64,000 nt of DNA from Flavobacterium humi (GTDB lineage: Bacteria; Bacteroidota; Bacteroidia; Flavobacteriales; Flavobacteriaceae): NCBI RefSeq assembly GCF_004745595.1, contig NZ_SRLH01000006.1, positions 62,001 through 126,000 of the forward strand, given 5' to 3'. A program made the translations under genes and the position numbers. Positions 34,410 through 43,976 of this stretch are shown here, one piece after another; the stretch's first letter is position 1; the number at the start of each line of letters is the position of its first letter. The notes under the pieces are model-generated. The model had not been told where the DNA came from, did no database searches, and saw only the letters and a program-made list of their open reading frames with translations.

Positions 34410-35663
34410 ATGAGAGTTTTCAAATTTGGTGGAGCTTCTGTAAAAGATGCTGAAAGTGTCAAAAACGTATTTGACGTTTTACAAAAAGTTGGGTATGAAG
34501 AAGTGTTGCTTGTGGTTTCGGCCATGGGAAAAACAACCAACGCCCTGGAAGTGGTCATTAAGGACTATTTTGAAAAATCAGCCAACCTCAATGCATCCAT
34601 CCAAGAAGTAAAAAAATACCATAACCAGATTTTACTGGATTTGTTCGATGATGAAAAGCATGAGGTTTTCTGGGCGGTAAATGAACATTTTGCAGATTTG
34701 GAATATTTTGTCAGAAGCAATAAATCACCGAATTACAATTTTGTATACGATCAGATAGTGAGTTACGGCGAGATCATTTCCACTACGATTTTATGCCATT
34801 TTATGAAGTATAGCGGGATCGAGGCACAATGGCTGGACGTCCGGAATTATATCAAGACAGACAATACCTATCGTGATGCCGAAGTAAACTGGGAAATCAC
34901 CCAAAAGAACATCGCCAAGATCGCCAAGAAAAAATCACTGTTCATCACCCAGGGCTTTGTAGGTTCTGACGAAAACGGGTTTACCACAACATTGGGAAGG
35001 GAAGGTTCCGATTATACGGCGGCCATCTTCGCTTATTGCCTAAACGCGGAAAGCGTAACGATCTGGAAAGACGTGCCTGGCGTTATGAATGCCGATCCGA
35101 GATATTTTGAAAACGCCACGTTATTAAACCAGATTTCCTACCGCGAAGCGATCGAGCTGGCTTTTTACGGAGCGAGCGTTATCCACCCAAAAACGCTTCA
35201 ACCTTTACAGAAAAAGGAAATCCCATTGTTTGTCAAGTCATTTGTAAATCCTTTGCTCCCTGGCACAAGTGTTTCCAAAGGCCAGGATTTGGAACCGAAA
35301 CTACCTTGTTTCATCCTCAAAAAAAACCAATTGCTGCTGTCGCTTTCGTCCATAGATTTCTCTTTTATCATGGAAGAAAACATCAGCGAGATCTTCAGCC
35401 TGTTGCATCAGTTCAAGATACGGGTCAGCCTTATCCAGAATTCTGCCATCAGTTTTTCGGTTTGTATTGAAGATAAATTCGGGAATTTCAATGACTTGAA
35501 AAAAGTCCTGTCCAAAAAATTCAAGGTATCTTATAACGAAAACGTGTCGCTGTATACCATCCGCCATTTTGATGCGAAGGCTTCTGAAATGGTCGAAAAG
35601 AACAAAACGGTCCTCTTAAAGCAATTAAGCCGGGAAACGATGCAGATTGTCGCCAAAGAGTAA
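34410..35663 (+). CDS. aspartate kinase (monofunctional)
   Basis: Phosphorylates aspartate in the first step to lysine, threonine and methionine. I start it at the ATG at 34410 (MRVFKFGGASVKD), 417 residues; the frame is open 192 bp further but that part lies inside the acetyltransferase gene. Motifs: KFGGAS at the start, TQGFVGSDENGFTTTLGREGSDYTA, WKDVPGVMNADPR, and GASVIHPKTL. The last 120 residues form a regulatory ACT region, shorter than the two-ACT classical form. KFGGAS replaces the more usual KFGGTS. No homoserine dehydrogenase domain is fused. Confidence 0.93.
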   Translation: MRVFKFGGASVKDAESVKNVFDVLQKVGYEEVLLVVSAMGKTTNALEVVIKDYFEKSANLNASIQEVKKYHNQILLDLFDDEKHEVFWAVNEHFADLEYFVRSNKSPNYNFVYDQIVSYGEIISTTILCHFMKYSGIEAQWLDVRNYIKTDNTYRDAEVNWEITQKNIAKIAKKKSLFITQGFVGSDENGFTTTLGREGSDYTAAIFAYCLNAESVTIWKDVPGVMNADPRYFENATLLNQISYREAIELAFYGASVIHPKTLQPLQKKEIPLFVKSFVNPLLPGTSVSKGQDLEPKLPCFILKKNQLLLSLSSIDFSFIMEENISEIFSLLHQFKIRVSLIQNSAISFSVCIEDKFGNFNDLKKVLSKKFKVSYNENVSLYTIRHFDAKASEMVEKNKTVLLKQLSRETMQIVAKE

Positions 35664-35771
35664 TTTATCGATAAAATCATAACAATTACCGGTAAACAGC
35701 ATAAACTATTCTGATGTAAGTATATTATTAGTCGTAATTTTATGTGGTAAAATATTTAAAACCAAATAATT

Positions 35772-36323
35772 ATGAAAAAATTACTTACATCAAAATGGTT
35801 TGTTGTTTTCTTTTTTCTTGTTCAGGTTACACTATATGCACAGGAAGGCAAGATAAAAATTTACGAAAGCAATTCCGGAGACGGATCTTGCGTAATTGTT
35901 TTCCCGAATAGCCCTGAACCGTTAATGGTTTTGACCGGAAACGGAGCATGTACCGTTTTGAAAACCATGGCCATGGACGACTGGCACGAAATGTCTGCTA
36001 CTACAGTAGTTACGACCAGCGTGGTCGAACCAACGGGCCATACCATTACTTCGCCCAGGGATGCCGCTTCCGGGATGGCTACCGGCAAAAGGCAGCATAA
36101 ACCATTTCTTTTGAGTGATCTTACCCTTAATTCCTTGGGAAGTGAAGACCAGTCGTATGCCTTTTCCTGGAACATAAAATCCAACACAGGTGCCAAAACC
36201 GCTGCTTCCAGGTCCAGTTCACGAACCGTTTCGAACAGCTGTTGCGCAGACGGGGTTTGTACCGTTTTGGTTTCGGTAAGCCGAAAACATACAAAATCAG
36301 GACATGTCACTTTGATGAAATAA
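35772..36323 (+). CDS. secreted hypothetical protein, 183 aa
   Basis: Signal peptide through about residue 23 (VQVTLYAQ). The mature part is rich in Ser, Thr and Val and contains a C-terminal cysteine cluster, NSCCADGVCTVLV, plus two earlier cysteines (GDGSCVIVF, GNGACTVL), so disulfides are plausible. I do not recognise a family. It stands alone on the plus strand between aspartate kinase and the large outer-membrane protein. Confidence 0.7.
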   Translation: MKKLLTSKWFVVFFFLVQVTLYAQEGKIKIYESNSGDGSCVIVFPNSPEPLMVLTGNGACTVLKTMAMDDWHEMSATTVVTTSVVEPTGHTITSPRDAASGMATGKRQHKPFLLSDLTLNSLGSEDQSYAFSWNIKSNTGAKTAASRSSSRTVSNSCCADGVCTVLVSVSRKHTKSGHVTLMK

Positions 36324-36390
36324 ATCCATGCTTTTTTGAGCCTGGGTTTTGACTCCAAAACATAAAATAGCTTTTTTTTATTTATTACAA

Positions 36391-36398
36391 TATCTTTG
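36391..36398 (+). promoter_or_regulatory. -7 box upstream of the large outer-membrane protein gene
   Basis: TATCTTTG matches TAnnTTTG and ends 22 bp before the chosen ATG at 36421. It lies downstream of the ATG at 36349, which supports the later start. Confidence 0.5.
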
Positions 36399-36420
36399 GT
36401 GTTTTGGAGTTTTTTTCTTT

Positions 36421-39400
36421 ATGCTTGGAAAACAGTATCTTTTACCATTATTCTTATTCTTCTCGCTGAGTATCTTGGCTCAGGAAACTGATTCTCCGTA
36501 CCGCTCAAAAAAGATTACCGTTTCCCGCGATTCCGTCCGGATCGACAGTGTGAGCATCAATGCCAGTTTCTTTAAGTTGCTTGACGCCAAAGGACAAGCC
36601 ATTGATACTGCTTTTTATAAAGTTGATTTTTCGAAAGCAATAGTAGTGTTTGGCAAAAATTACCAATCTTCAGATACGTTAACCGTCAGGTATTTGAAAT
36701 TCCCCGATTATTTAACCAAAGAATATACGATTTATGACAAAAGCAGAGTCGTAAGCAACAACAGCGGTTTGGGGAATTTATACAAAGTGACCCGGGAAAG
36801 TGCTAAAAAATTCACTCCTTTTGACGGTTTGACCACTTCCGGAAGCATTTCCAGGGGCATATCTATAGGAAATAACCAAAATACTTCTGTAAACTCTAAT
36901 CTGGACCTTCAGATTACCGGGAAATTATCCGATAAGGTCAGTTTGAGGGCTTCTCTCCAGGATAGCAATATTCCGCTGCAGGAAGGCGGCTATTCTCAGA
37001 AACTGGATGAATTTGACCAGATTTTCATCGAATTGTTCAGTGATAGGTGGAGCGTGCGTGCCGGCGATCTTTTTTTGGAAAACAGGAAATCACGCTTTTT
37101 GAATTTCAATAAAAAAGTACAGGGACTGGCTACGCAGTTTACTTTCGGGACACCGGAAAAAAAAACCGAAGTATATGCTTCGGCGGCTTTGGTACGCGGG
37201 CAATATGCAAAAAGCAGTTTTGTGGGCCAGGAAGGCAACCAGGGGCCTTATAAATTACGAGGGCCTAACGGAGAGCTTTTCATCCTGGTTATTTCAGGTT
37301 CCGAAAGGGTTTTCGTAAACGGGATCCTGCTCAGTCGTGGGGAAAACAACCAATACGTGATTGATTACAATGCTGGGGAAGTCACCTTTACCTCGCTGTA
37401 TCCCATAACTTCAGAAATGCGTATTACCATAGAATACCAATTTTCGGACAGGAACTATACCCGTTTTGTAACCTATGGAGGTGTTAATCATGAGCAGGAG
37501 AAATGGAGCCTGGGGGGCTATCTTTATTCTGAAAACGATGTGAAAAACCAGCCACTGCAGCAAAACCTTTCTCCGGAACAGGCTCAGATACTGGTTGCGG
37601 CGGGTGATGATCCGAATTTGATGAATGCGCAATCTGCGGTAGCGGATACGTATTCGGACAACAAGATTTTATACAAAAAAGTCATGATCAGCGGAGTGGA
37701 GGCTTTTGAATATTCTACCAATCCGACAGATGTTTTGTTTAGTGTCAAATTCAGTTTTGTGGGGAATAACCTAGGGAATTATATCGTTTCCAATACCATA
37801 ACTAACGGTCGTGTTTTCAAATATACCGAGCCCATTGCCGGTGTGCCACAAGGAAGTTACGAACCGATCATTAAATTAGTCGCCCCAACCAAACTCCAGA
37901 TTGCCACCGTTCTCGGAAAGTATAATCCAAGCGAAAAAACCAGCCTCGATTTTGAACTGGGCATCAGCAATAATGACAAAAACCTGTTTTCAGGCATTGA
38001 TGACAATAACAATCAAGGCCTGGCAGGGAAACTAAATATTAAACAACGGTTGCTTTCTAAAAAATGGAATGTGGATGTTTTTGGGAATTACCAATTCGCA
38101 CAGGAAAATTTCAAAACGATAGAAAGATTGTTCACCATCGAATTTGACCGGGACTGGAACCTTGTTGATCCGTTAGGGAACCAAAGTTTCATTACCGCCG
38201 GTTTGGCATTCGACCTTCCGGGGAAATCCAATTGGAGGTATCAGTTCGAGAAATTGGATTTCTCAAAAAGTTTTTCAGGAAGCCGCCAGGTGGTTTCGGG
38301 GTATTTTAAAAATAAAAACTGGGTTTTTTCCAATGACGGAAGTTTCCTGGACAGCAACAGTAGCCTTTCGACTTCGGCATTTTTGAGGAACCGGTCACAA
38401 GCGAAATACCATTTTAAAAAGAATTGGATCGGCGGGAGTTTCCGCCATGAAAACAACCAGGAAAAAAGCAAGGCAACGGGGCAGTTATCATCATTGAGCC
38501 AGCGTTTTTCAGAATTCGGGGCTTTTTTGGGCAGGGGCGATTCGACCAAAGTGTTCGTGGAACTGGGGTATCTCAACCGGGTAAACGATAGTTTGCAATC
38601 CGGGCAATTGGCACGGGTCAATACATCGCAATCGTATTACCTGAAATCGAAATTGATCCAGACCGAGAAAAGCGACCTGTCCGTTTTTGTCAATTACAGG
38701 AACCTGAAGTTTAAAGACGCTTTGCGCGGCAACGAACCTTCCTTGAATTCGAGGCTGCTGTACAATGACCGTTTCTTCAACCAGCTGATCCAGTCTACTA
38801 CAGCGTATGAAACCACTTCGGGAACCATCCCGCAGCAGGAATTCAGTTTCCTCGAAGTGGAAGCAGGGCAGGGCGTATATGCCTGGAATGATTACAATGG
38901 CAACGGTATTCAGGAATTGCAGGAATTTGAGATCGCACCCTTTCCGGACCAGGCCCGGTATGTGAAAATTTTCCTTCCGAACCAGATTTTTATCAAAACA
39001 CATCAGAATAAATTTTCACAATCCCTGACGTTAAGCCCTATCCAGTGGCAAAGCGAAACAGGTTTTAAGAAAGTCCTGTCGCATTTTTACAACCAGTCCT
39101 CGTATTTGATCGAGCGGAAAATCAGAAGGGAGCAGGATAATTTCGACCTGAACCCGTTTGCGACCAATGACAAAGATTTGCTGGGGCTGAACTCAAGTGT
39201 CCGGAACAGTTTGTTTTTCAACCGCGGAAAGCAAAACCATTCGGTTACCTATACTTTTATTGCAAACCGGTTAAAAAGCCTGCAGTCTTCCGGGGCACAG
39301 GAAAGTAAAAGCGGATCGCACCAGTTGCAGTATGCGCATTTGTACAAACGGTTTTGGCTGTTTTCCATGTCTGGGAAAGTATTCAGTTCGAGTATTACTT

Positions 39401-39831
39401 CTGAAAATTATGCCAGCCGTAATTTCGACATTGACGGGCAGCAATTAGAACCAAAAATATCATACCTGTTCACTAAAAATGCAAGCTTGGATATTTTTTA
39501 TGAAAGGCAGCAGAAAGGCAACAGGCTCGGTAACAGGGAATCGCTGCAGCAAAACAGGTTTGGAACGTCTTTTAGTTTTGCCAGCGAGAAAAAACTAACC
39601 TTAAATGGCGAATTTTCTTTTTATGACAATGCTTTTTCCGGGAATGAATTTTCACCGGTGGCTTTCCAGATGCTTGAAGGGTTGCAGGCCGGCAAAAATA
39701 TGATTTGGCGGTTGTTGGTCCAGAAAAATTTGACACAATACCTCGATATCAATATCAATTACCAGGGGAGGAAAAGCGAAACCAGCCAGACCGTACACAC
39801 CGGCAATATACAATTGAGAGCATATTTTTAG
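36421..39831 (+). CDS. large outer-membrane beta-barrel protein, 1136 aa
   Basis: The ATG at 36421 gives a proper signal peptide (MLGKQYLLPLFLFFSLSILAQ); an in-frame ATG 72 bp upstream would place another hydrophobic stretch before it and precedes the -7 box. The mature protein is rich in alternating aromatic and polar strands, contains SGSISRGISIGNNQNTS and repeated SLRASLQDS-like strands, and ends in a strand finishing QLRAYF, with a terminal Phe typical of OMP assembly signals. Near residue 820 is a loop NDYNGNGIQELQEFE that resembles a calcium-binding EF-hand loop. No TonB plug or SusD partner is seen. Function unknown. Confidence 0.75.
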   Translation: MLGKQYLLPLFLFFSLSILAQETDSPYRSKKITVSRDSVRIDSVSINASFFKLLDAKGQAIDTAFYKVDFSKAIVVFGKNYQSSDTLTVRYLKFPDYLTKEYTIYDKSRVVSNNSGLGNLYKVTRESAKKFTPFDGLTTSGSISRGISIGNNQNTSVNSNLDLQITGKLSDKVSLRASLQDSNIPLQEGGYSQKLDEFDQIFIELFSDRWSVRAGDLFLENRKSRFLNFNKKVQGLATQFTFGTPEKKTEVYASAALVRGQYAKSSFVGQEGNQGPYKLRGPNGELFILVISGSERVFVNGILLSRGENNQYVIDYNAGEVTFTSLYPITSEMRITIEYQFSDRNYTRFVTYGGVNHEQEKWSLGGYLYSENDVKNQPLQQNLSPEQAQILVAAGDDPNLMNAQSAVADTYSDNKILYKKVMISGVEAFEYSTNPTDVLFSVKFSFVGNNLGNYIVSNTITNGRVFKYTEPIAGVPQGSYEPIIKLVAPTKLQIATVLGKYNPSEKTSLDFELGISNNDKNLFSGIDDNNNQGLAGKLNIKQRLLSKKWNVDVFGNYQFAQENFKTIERLFTIEFDRDWNLVDPLGNQSFITAGLAFDLPGKSNWRYQFEKLDFSKSFSGSRQVVSGYFKNKNWVFSNDGSFLDSNSSLSTSAFLRNRSQAKYHFKKNWIGGSFRHENNQEKSKATGQLSSLSQRFSEFGAFLGRGDSTKVFVELGYLNRVNDSLQSGQLARVNTSQSYYLKSKLIQTEKSDLSVFVNYRNLKFKDALRGNEPSLNSRLLYNDRFFNQLIQSTTAYETTSGTIPQQEFSFLEVEAGQGVYAWNDYNGNGIQELQEFEIAPFPDQARYVKIFLPNQIFIKTHQNKFSQSLTLSPIQWQSETGFKKVLSHFYNQSSYLIERKIRREQDNFDLNPFATNDKDLLGLNSSVRNSLFFNRGKQNHSVTYTFIANRLKSLQSSGAQESKSGSHQLQYAHLYKRFWLFSMSGKVFSSSITSENYASRNFDIDGQQLEPKISYLFTKNASLDIFYERQQKGNRLGNRESLQQNRFGTSFSFASEKKLTLNGEFSFYDNAFSGNEFSPVAFQMLEGLQAGKNMIWRLLVQKNLTQYLDININYQGRKSETSQTVHTGNIQLRAYF

Positions 39832-39904
39832 CCTTCGTGCTGTTTTTTGTGTAAAAAAATTAGTAATTTTAACAGATACCAAAATCATTAAAACTGTATT
39901 AATT

Positions 39905-40519
39905 ATGAAAAAATTACTATTATTATGCTTAGTATTTGTTTTTTCAAATAGCTACTATGCACAAGAAACAGAAACTAAAAAAACAACCAAAACAGCCGCT
40001 GAAAAAGTAGACAAAGCCAAAGCAGACGCTAAAAAAGAAAAAGAAAAAGCCAAGGAAAAAGAAGCCAAAGCCAAAGCGAAAGAAAAAGAAGCCAAGGAAA
40101 AGGCCAAAGAGAAAGAAGCAAAAGCCAAAGCAGACGCTAAAAAAGACAAGGAAAAAGCCGAAGCCAAAGCCGAAAAGGAAACAAAAACAGCAGTCACTAA
40201 AGCCAAAACAGCCAGCAACAAAGCCGATGCCAAAGTAAAAGAAGAGAAAGCGGTGGCCAAAGCCAAAGTGGATGCCAAAAAAGATAAAGCAGTTGCGGAA
40301 GAAAAAGCGGCTAAAGCCAAAGCCAAGGCAACGGAAACCAAAGCCAAAACGACTGTTAAAAAAGAAAGGGTTTCCAACGAAAAAGCAAATCCGAACACTA
40401 CCGACAAAGTAACCGGGGAATACAAAGGAAGAAAAGTGTACACAGGCCCGCGCGGTGGTAAATACTATATCAACAAAAATGGGAATAAAACCTATATAGA
40501 TGAAGGTCAGGTAGAATAA
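39905..40519 (+). CDS. secreted Lys/Ala/Glu-rich coil with C-terminal basic YTGPRGGKYY domain
   Basis: 204 residues. A signal peptide ending SYYAQ is followed by about 140 residues of low-complexity Ala/Lys/Glu helix, largely alternations of KEKEKAK, KAKEKEAK and KADAKK. The last 30 residues form a compact module, GRKVYTGPRGGKYYINKNG, which resembles the short basic adaptor domain first described in chlorella-virus proteins (PBCV_basic_adap) and found at the C-termini of various bacterial secreted proteins. Role unknown; a charged helical spacer with a binding tip is plausible. A terminator follows at 40539. Confidence 0.75.
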   Translation: MKKLLLLCLVFVFSNSYYAQETETKKTTKTAAEKVDKAKADAKKEKEKAKEKEAKAKAKEKEAKEKAKEKEAKAKADAKKDKEKAEAKAEKETKTAVTKAKTASNKADAKVKEEKAVAKAKVDAKKDKAVAEEKAAKAKAKATETKAKTTVKKERVSNEKANPNTTDKVTGEYKGRKVYTGPRGGKYYINKNGNKTYIDEGQVE

Positions 40520-40538
40520 TTTTTCCTGCTTATGAATG

Positions 40539-40566
40539 AAAAAGCCTTGCATTTGCAGGGCTTTTT
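40539..40566 (+). terminator. rho-independent terminator
   Basis: AAAAAGCCTTGCA and TGCAGGGCTTTTT pair with one G-U and a short loop, 20 bp past the preceding stop codon. Confidence 0.75.
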
Positions 40567-40615
40567 GTTATCCGGAAAGTTTGAATTTAAATAAATGGGT
40601 TTGGTTATTTAATCG

Positions 40616-40623
40616 TATTTTTG
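40616..40623 (+). promoter_or_regulatory. -7 box upstream of the GH13 lipoprotein gene
   Basis: TATTTTTG matches TAnnTTTG and ends 38 bp before the ATG at 40662. It supports starting the gene at 40662 and not at the in-frame ATG at 40536. Confidence 0.4.
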
Positions 40624-40661
40624 GAAAAAATAAAAAGCAATATTTTGTTTCCATAACACGC

Positions 40662-42071
40662 ATGAAAAAAATAGTTCTATTCGCACTTATATTGATTGCC
40701 TTTTTTGGCTGTAAAAAAGAGAAAGCCGTCAGCCAGCAAGGCAAAATTAAAAATGACATCCAGCCGGTTACCGCTGCTTTAATGGAAAATGCGGTACTAT
40801 ACGAAGCCAATATCCGCCAATATTCGCCTGAAGGGACTTTCAATGCCTTTACATCAGACATCCCAAAGCTGAAGAAAATGAACGTGAAGATCCTTTGGCT
40901 GATGCCCGTCCATGAAATTGGAGTCAAGAACCGCAAGGCGAAAGAAGATCTGTCAGTTGAACAAATAACCGATAGCCTTGAAAAAGCAAAATACCTGGGC
41001 AATCCTTACGCCGTCAAGAATTACCGTAGCCTGAACAAGGATTTCGGGACTCCGGAAGATTTTAAAAAACTAATAAAAACGGCACACCAAAACGGTATTT
41101 ATGTAATCCTGGATTGGGTTGCCAACCATACGGCCTGGGACCATCCCTGGATTACGCAGCACCCGGATTTTTACCGTCATGATGCCAAAGGCCAGATGGT
41201 TTCGCCTTTTGACTGGACGGATGTTGCTGAACTCGATTACAGCAACCCCAATCTCCGCAAAGCGATGCTGGAAGAAATGAAATACTGGCTCACCACCTAC
41301 AATATTGATGGTTTCAGGTGTGATGTAGCGGCCGAAGTGCCTACGGATTTCTGGAACAGTGCCAGGGCGGAACTCAACAAAATCAAGCCGGTATTTTTAT
41401 TGGCTGAAGCCGAAAAAGAAGAATTGTCCCAAAAAGCCTTCGACGTGCAATACGGCTGGGAAGCGCATTATATTTTCAATGGGATTGCCCAAGGGAAAAA
41501 AACAGTAAAAGACTGGGACAAATATGCCTTCAAAAGAGACAGCCTGCACTTGGGGAATGCCGTCAGGATGAATTTCACATCCAACCATGCCGAGAATTCC
41601 TGGAACGGTACCGAATACGAGCGCATGGGTGATGCGGTAGAAGTTTTCGCCGCCATGACGTACATGGTTCCCGGGATGCCGCTTATTTACAACGGACAGG
41701 AATACGATTCGGATAAAAGGCTGAAACTTTTCGAAAAAGACACCATTGCCCATTCCTTGTCAAAAATGTTTAGTGTGTATGAGAAACTCGGCAAGCTTAA
41801 AATGCAAAACGAGGCTTTGAACGGCGGTAAAAAACCGGGCGCTTACAAACGCCTGGCAACTTCTTCTGATGATAAGATACTGGCTTTTGAAAGAACGAAA
41901 AACAATAAGAAAATCATTTTCGTAGCAAACCTAAACAAGGAAAACAGCTCTTTTACGGTAGAAACCGAAGGAACCTTTACAGATTACATGACCCAACAGG
42001 AAATCACATTGGCACAAGGAGAGACATTGCATTTCAAACCTTGGGAATATAAAATATGGATCGCGAAATAA
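40662..42071 (+). CDS. GH13 alpha-amylase-family lipoprotein with altered catalytic Asp
   Basis: 469 residues from the ATG that opens a lipoprotein signal (MKKIVLFALILIAFFGC, Cys followed by KKEK), so it is anchored to a membrane outside the cytoplasm. The GH13 barrel has region I VILDWVANHTAWDHPW, region II GFRCDVAAEV with the nucleophile Asp, and region III LLAEAEKEE with the acid/base Glu. Region IV reads TSNHAENSWNG: the NHD aspartate that stabilises the transition state is Ala (codon GCC at about 41589). The enzyme may therefore be weak, inactive, or a binding protein. A short beta domain ends the protein. Substrate unknown; alpha-glucans are usual for the family. Confidence 0.88.
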   Translation: MKKIVLFALILIAFFGCKKEKAVSQQGKIKNDIQPVTAALMENAVLYEANIRQYSPEGTFNAFTSDIPKLKKMNVKILWLMPVHEIGVKNRKAKEDLSVEQITDSLEKAKYLGNPYAVKNYRSLNKDFGTPEDFKKLIKTAHQNGIYVILDWVANHTAWDHPWITQHPDFYRHDAKGQMVSPFDWTDVAELDYSNPNLRKAMLEEMKYWLTTYNIDGFRCDVAAEVPTDFWNSARAELNKIKPVFLLAEAEKEELSQKAFDVQYGWEAHYIFNGIAQGKKTVKDWDKYAFKRDSLHLGNAVRMNFTSNHAENSWNGTEYERMGDAVEVFAAMTYMVPGMPLIYNGQEYDSDKRLKLFEKDTIAHSLSKMFSVYEKLGKLKMQNEALNGGKKPGAYKRLATSSDDKILAFERTKNNKKIIFVANLNKENSSFTVETEGTFTDYMTQQEITLAQGETLHFKPWEYKIWIAK

Positions 42072-42078
42072 TTTTTTG

Positions 42079-42759
42079 ATGGTACAGAAGATAGGACACC
42101 GCGGGGCGAAAGGGCATTTGGCCGAAAACACACTCGAATCCTTTCAAACGGCTTTGGATTTAGGCGTGGATGCAGTCGAGCTGGATGTGCATGTATGTGC
42201 ATCGGGTGAATTGGTTGTTTTTCATGATTTTACGGTGGACAGAATGACAAACGGTACCGGTGAAGTTCATAAATTAACGCTCACAGAATTAAAAACCTTG
42301 CAAGTAGCCGGTCAATTTAGTATTCCAACGTTGGTTGAGGTCCTGGATTTTATCGATCGGAAATGCTGGGTAAATGTAGAACTTAAAGGACACGGGACAG
42401 CGCAGCCGGCCACAGCGTTACTGGAGCAGTACGTCCGGGAAAAAGGCTGGCTTTACGATGACTTTGTGGTTTCGAGTTTCCAGAAGGAAGAACTCGAAAA
42501 AGTGTGTGCTTCGAATCCGGAAATCAATTTAGGGGTCCTCACACAAGCCAGTGTCGAACAGGCTTTGGAATGGGGCATGCAGTTATCGGCGAAAGCCATT
42601 CACCCGCATTTTTCTTTATTGACGGAGGAAAACTGCAAGGAGGCCGTTCAAAAGGGATTTAAGGTTTTTACCTGGACAGTGAACCACCAAGAGGATATTC
42701 ATCGGTTACAGGAGTATGATATAAATGGGATTATTTCCGATTTTCCGGATAGATTATGA
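42079..42759 (+). CDS. glycerophosphodiester phosphodiesterase
   Basis: 226 residues with the GDPD TIM barrel: GHRGAKGHLAENT at the N-terminus (H7, R8, E16), VELDVH (E34, D36) and FHDFTVDR with H49, the metal site and catalytic His pair. No signal peptide is present, so it acts in the cytoplasm, releasing glycerol 3-phosphate from glycerophosphodiesters. I start at the ATG at 42079; a TTG overlapping it at 42076 is less likely. It lies 7 bp after the GH13 gene and its end overlaps the flavoprotein gene by 4 bp. Confidence 0.93.
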   Translation: MVQKIGHRGAKGHLAENTLESFQTALDLGVDAVELDVHVCASGELVVFHDFTVDRMTNGTGEVHKLTLTELKTLQVAGQFSIPTLVEVLDFIDRKCWVNVELKGHGTAQPATALLEQYVREKGWLYDDFVVSSFQKEELEKVCASNPEINLGVLTQASVEQALEWGMQLSAKAIHPHFSLLTEENCKEAVQKGFKVFTWTVNHQEDIHRLQEYDINGIISDFPDRL

Positions 42760-43976
42760 ATTCAAAATACGATATAATTATTGTTGGCGGCGGTGCTGCA
42801 GGTTTTTTTTCGGCTATAAACATTGTGGAGAACGATCCGAAACTCCGTGTCGCTATTTTAGAAAGAGGCAAGGAAGTGTTGGGCAAAGTCCGGATTTCCG
42901 GAGGTGGCCGCTGTAATGTGACCCACGCCTGTTTTGTGCCGGATGACCTGGTTAAATTTTATCCCAGAGGCGAAAAAGAACTCCGGGGCCCGTTCCATCA
43001 GTTTTGTTCGGGCGATACAATAGAATGGTTTGAAAGGAATGGCGTAGCGCTTAAAATTGAAGACGACGGAAGAATGTTCCCGGTGTCCAACTCTTCGCAA
43101 ACCATTATAGATTGCTTTATGGCTTCGGTAAAAAAACTCGGAATCGATGTGCTGACCGGGCAAAGCGTACAAAATATATTCAAAAGCGAAACGTATTGGA
43201 AAGTAGAAACCAGCCATGAAACATTTGCCTGCAAGAAATTGGTCATGACCACAGGGAGCAATCCCAAAATCTGGGAAATGCTTCGCGATTTGGGCCATTC
43301 GATCATAGATCCGGTGCCTTCGTTGTTTACGTTTAATATAAAAGATGCCAGGATCAAAGATTTAATGGGAGTTTCAGCTTTGGCTTCGGTGAAGGTGAAA
43401 AATTCAAAATTGGAGGCTTCCGGGCCTTTACTAATCACGCATTGGGGAATGAGCGGGCCTGGAATCCTGCGGCTTTCAGCTTGGGGCGCCCGGGAATTAT
43501 CGGATAAAAAATACCACTTTGCCATTCAGGTCAATTGGCTGCATGATAAAACACAGGAAGAAACTTTAAGCCTGCTTAAGGAATTGAAAATCGAACATTC
43601 CAGAAAAGCGGTTTCCAAGAAATCACCGTTCGAATTCCCCAACCGTTTATGGGAAAGCATTGTTTTGGCATCGGGCATTACAGCCGAAACAAAATGGGCG
43701 GACCTGACTAAAAACCAATTAACTGATTTGGCCAGTCAACTTACCAATGCTGAATTTCAGGTGAACGGGAAAAGTACTTTTAAAGAAGAATTTGTGACTG
43801 CCGGCGGTATCGATTTAAGGGAAATCAATTTCAAAACCATGGAAAGCAAAATTTTGCCATCACTTTATTTAGCTGGTGAAATTGTCAATATTGATGCCAT
43901 TACAGGCGGGTTTAATTTCCAGAATGCCTGGACAAGCGGGTTTATTGTAGCCAATAGCATAGCAATTGGAAAATAG
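42756..43976 (+). CDS. NAD(P)/FAD-dependent oxidoreductase (BaiN/YhiN/HI0933 family)
   Basis: 406-residue flavoprotein. The N-terminus carries the dinucleotide-binding GGGAAGFFSA, followed by ERGKEVLGKVRISGGGRCNVTHA, the hallmark of this family, and the C-terminal FAD-binding stretch AGGIDLREINFKTMES and GGFNFQNAWTSG. The physiological reaction is not established for most members; some reduce bile-acid intermediates or other enones. It overlaps the phosphodiesterase gene by 4 bp. A diverged copy of its last 35 codons recurs at 45155-45259. Confidence 0.92.
   Translation: MNSKYDIIIVGGGAAGFFSAINIVENDPKLRVAILERGKEVLGKVRISGGGRCNVTHACFVPDDLVKFYPRGEKELRGPFHQFCSGDTIEWFERNGVALKIEDDGRMFPVSNSSQTIIDCFMASVKKLGIDVLTGQSVQNIFKSETYWKVETSHETFACKKLVMTTGSNPKIWEMLRDLGHSIIDPVPSLFTFNIKDARIKDLMGVSALASVKVKNSKLEASGPLLITHWGMSGPGILRLSAWGARELSDKKYHFAIQVNWLHDKTQEETLSLLKELKIEHSRKAVSKKSPFEFPNRLWESIVLASGITAETKWADLTKNQLTDLASQLTNAEFQVNGKSTFKEEFVTAGGIDLREINFKTMESKILPSLYLAGEIVNIDAITGGFNFQNAWTSGFIVANSIAIGK

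Noticed and set aside
39944-40552. Minus-strand open frame of 202 codons, very Phe-rich
   Set aside because: It is the complement of the Lys/Ala/Glu-rich coding sequence; the composition follows from GAAAAAGCC-type codons.
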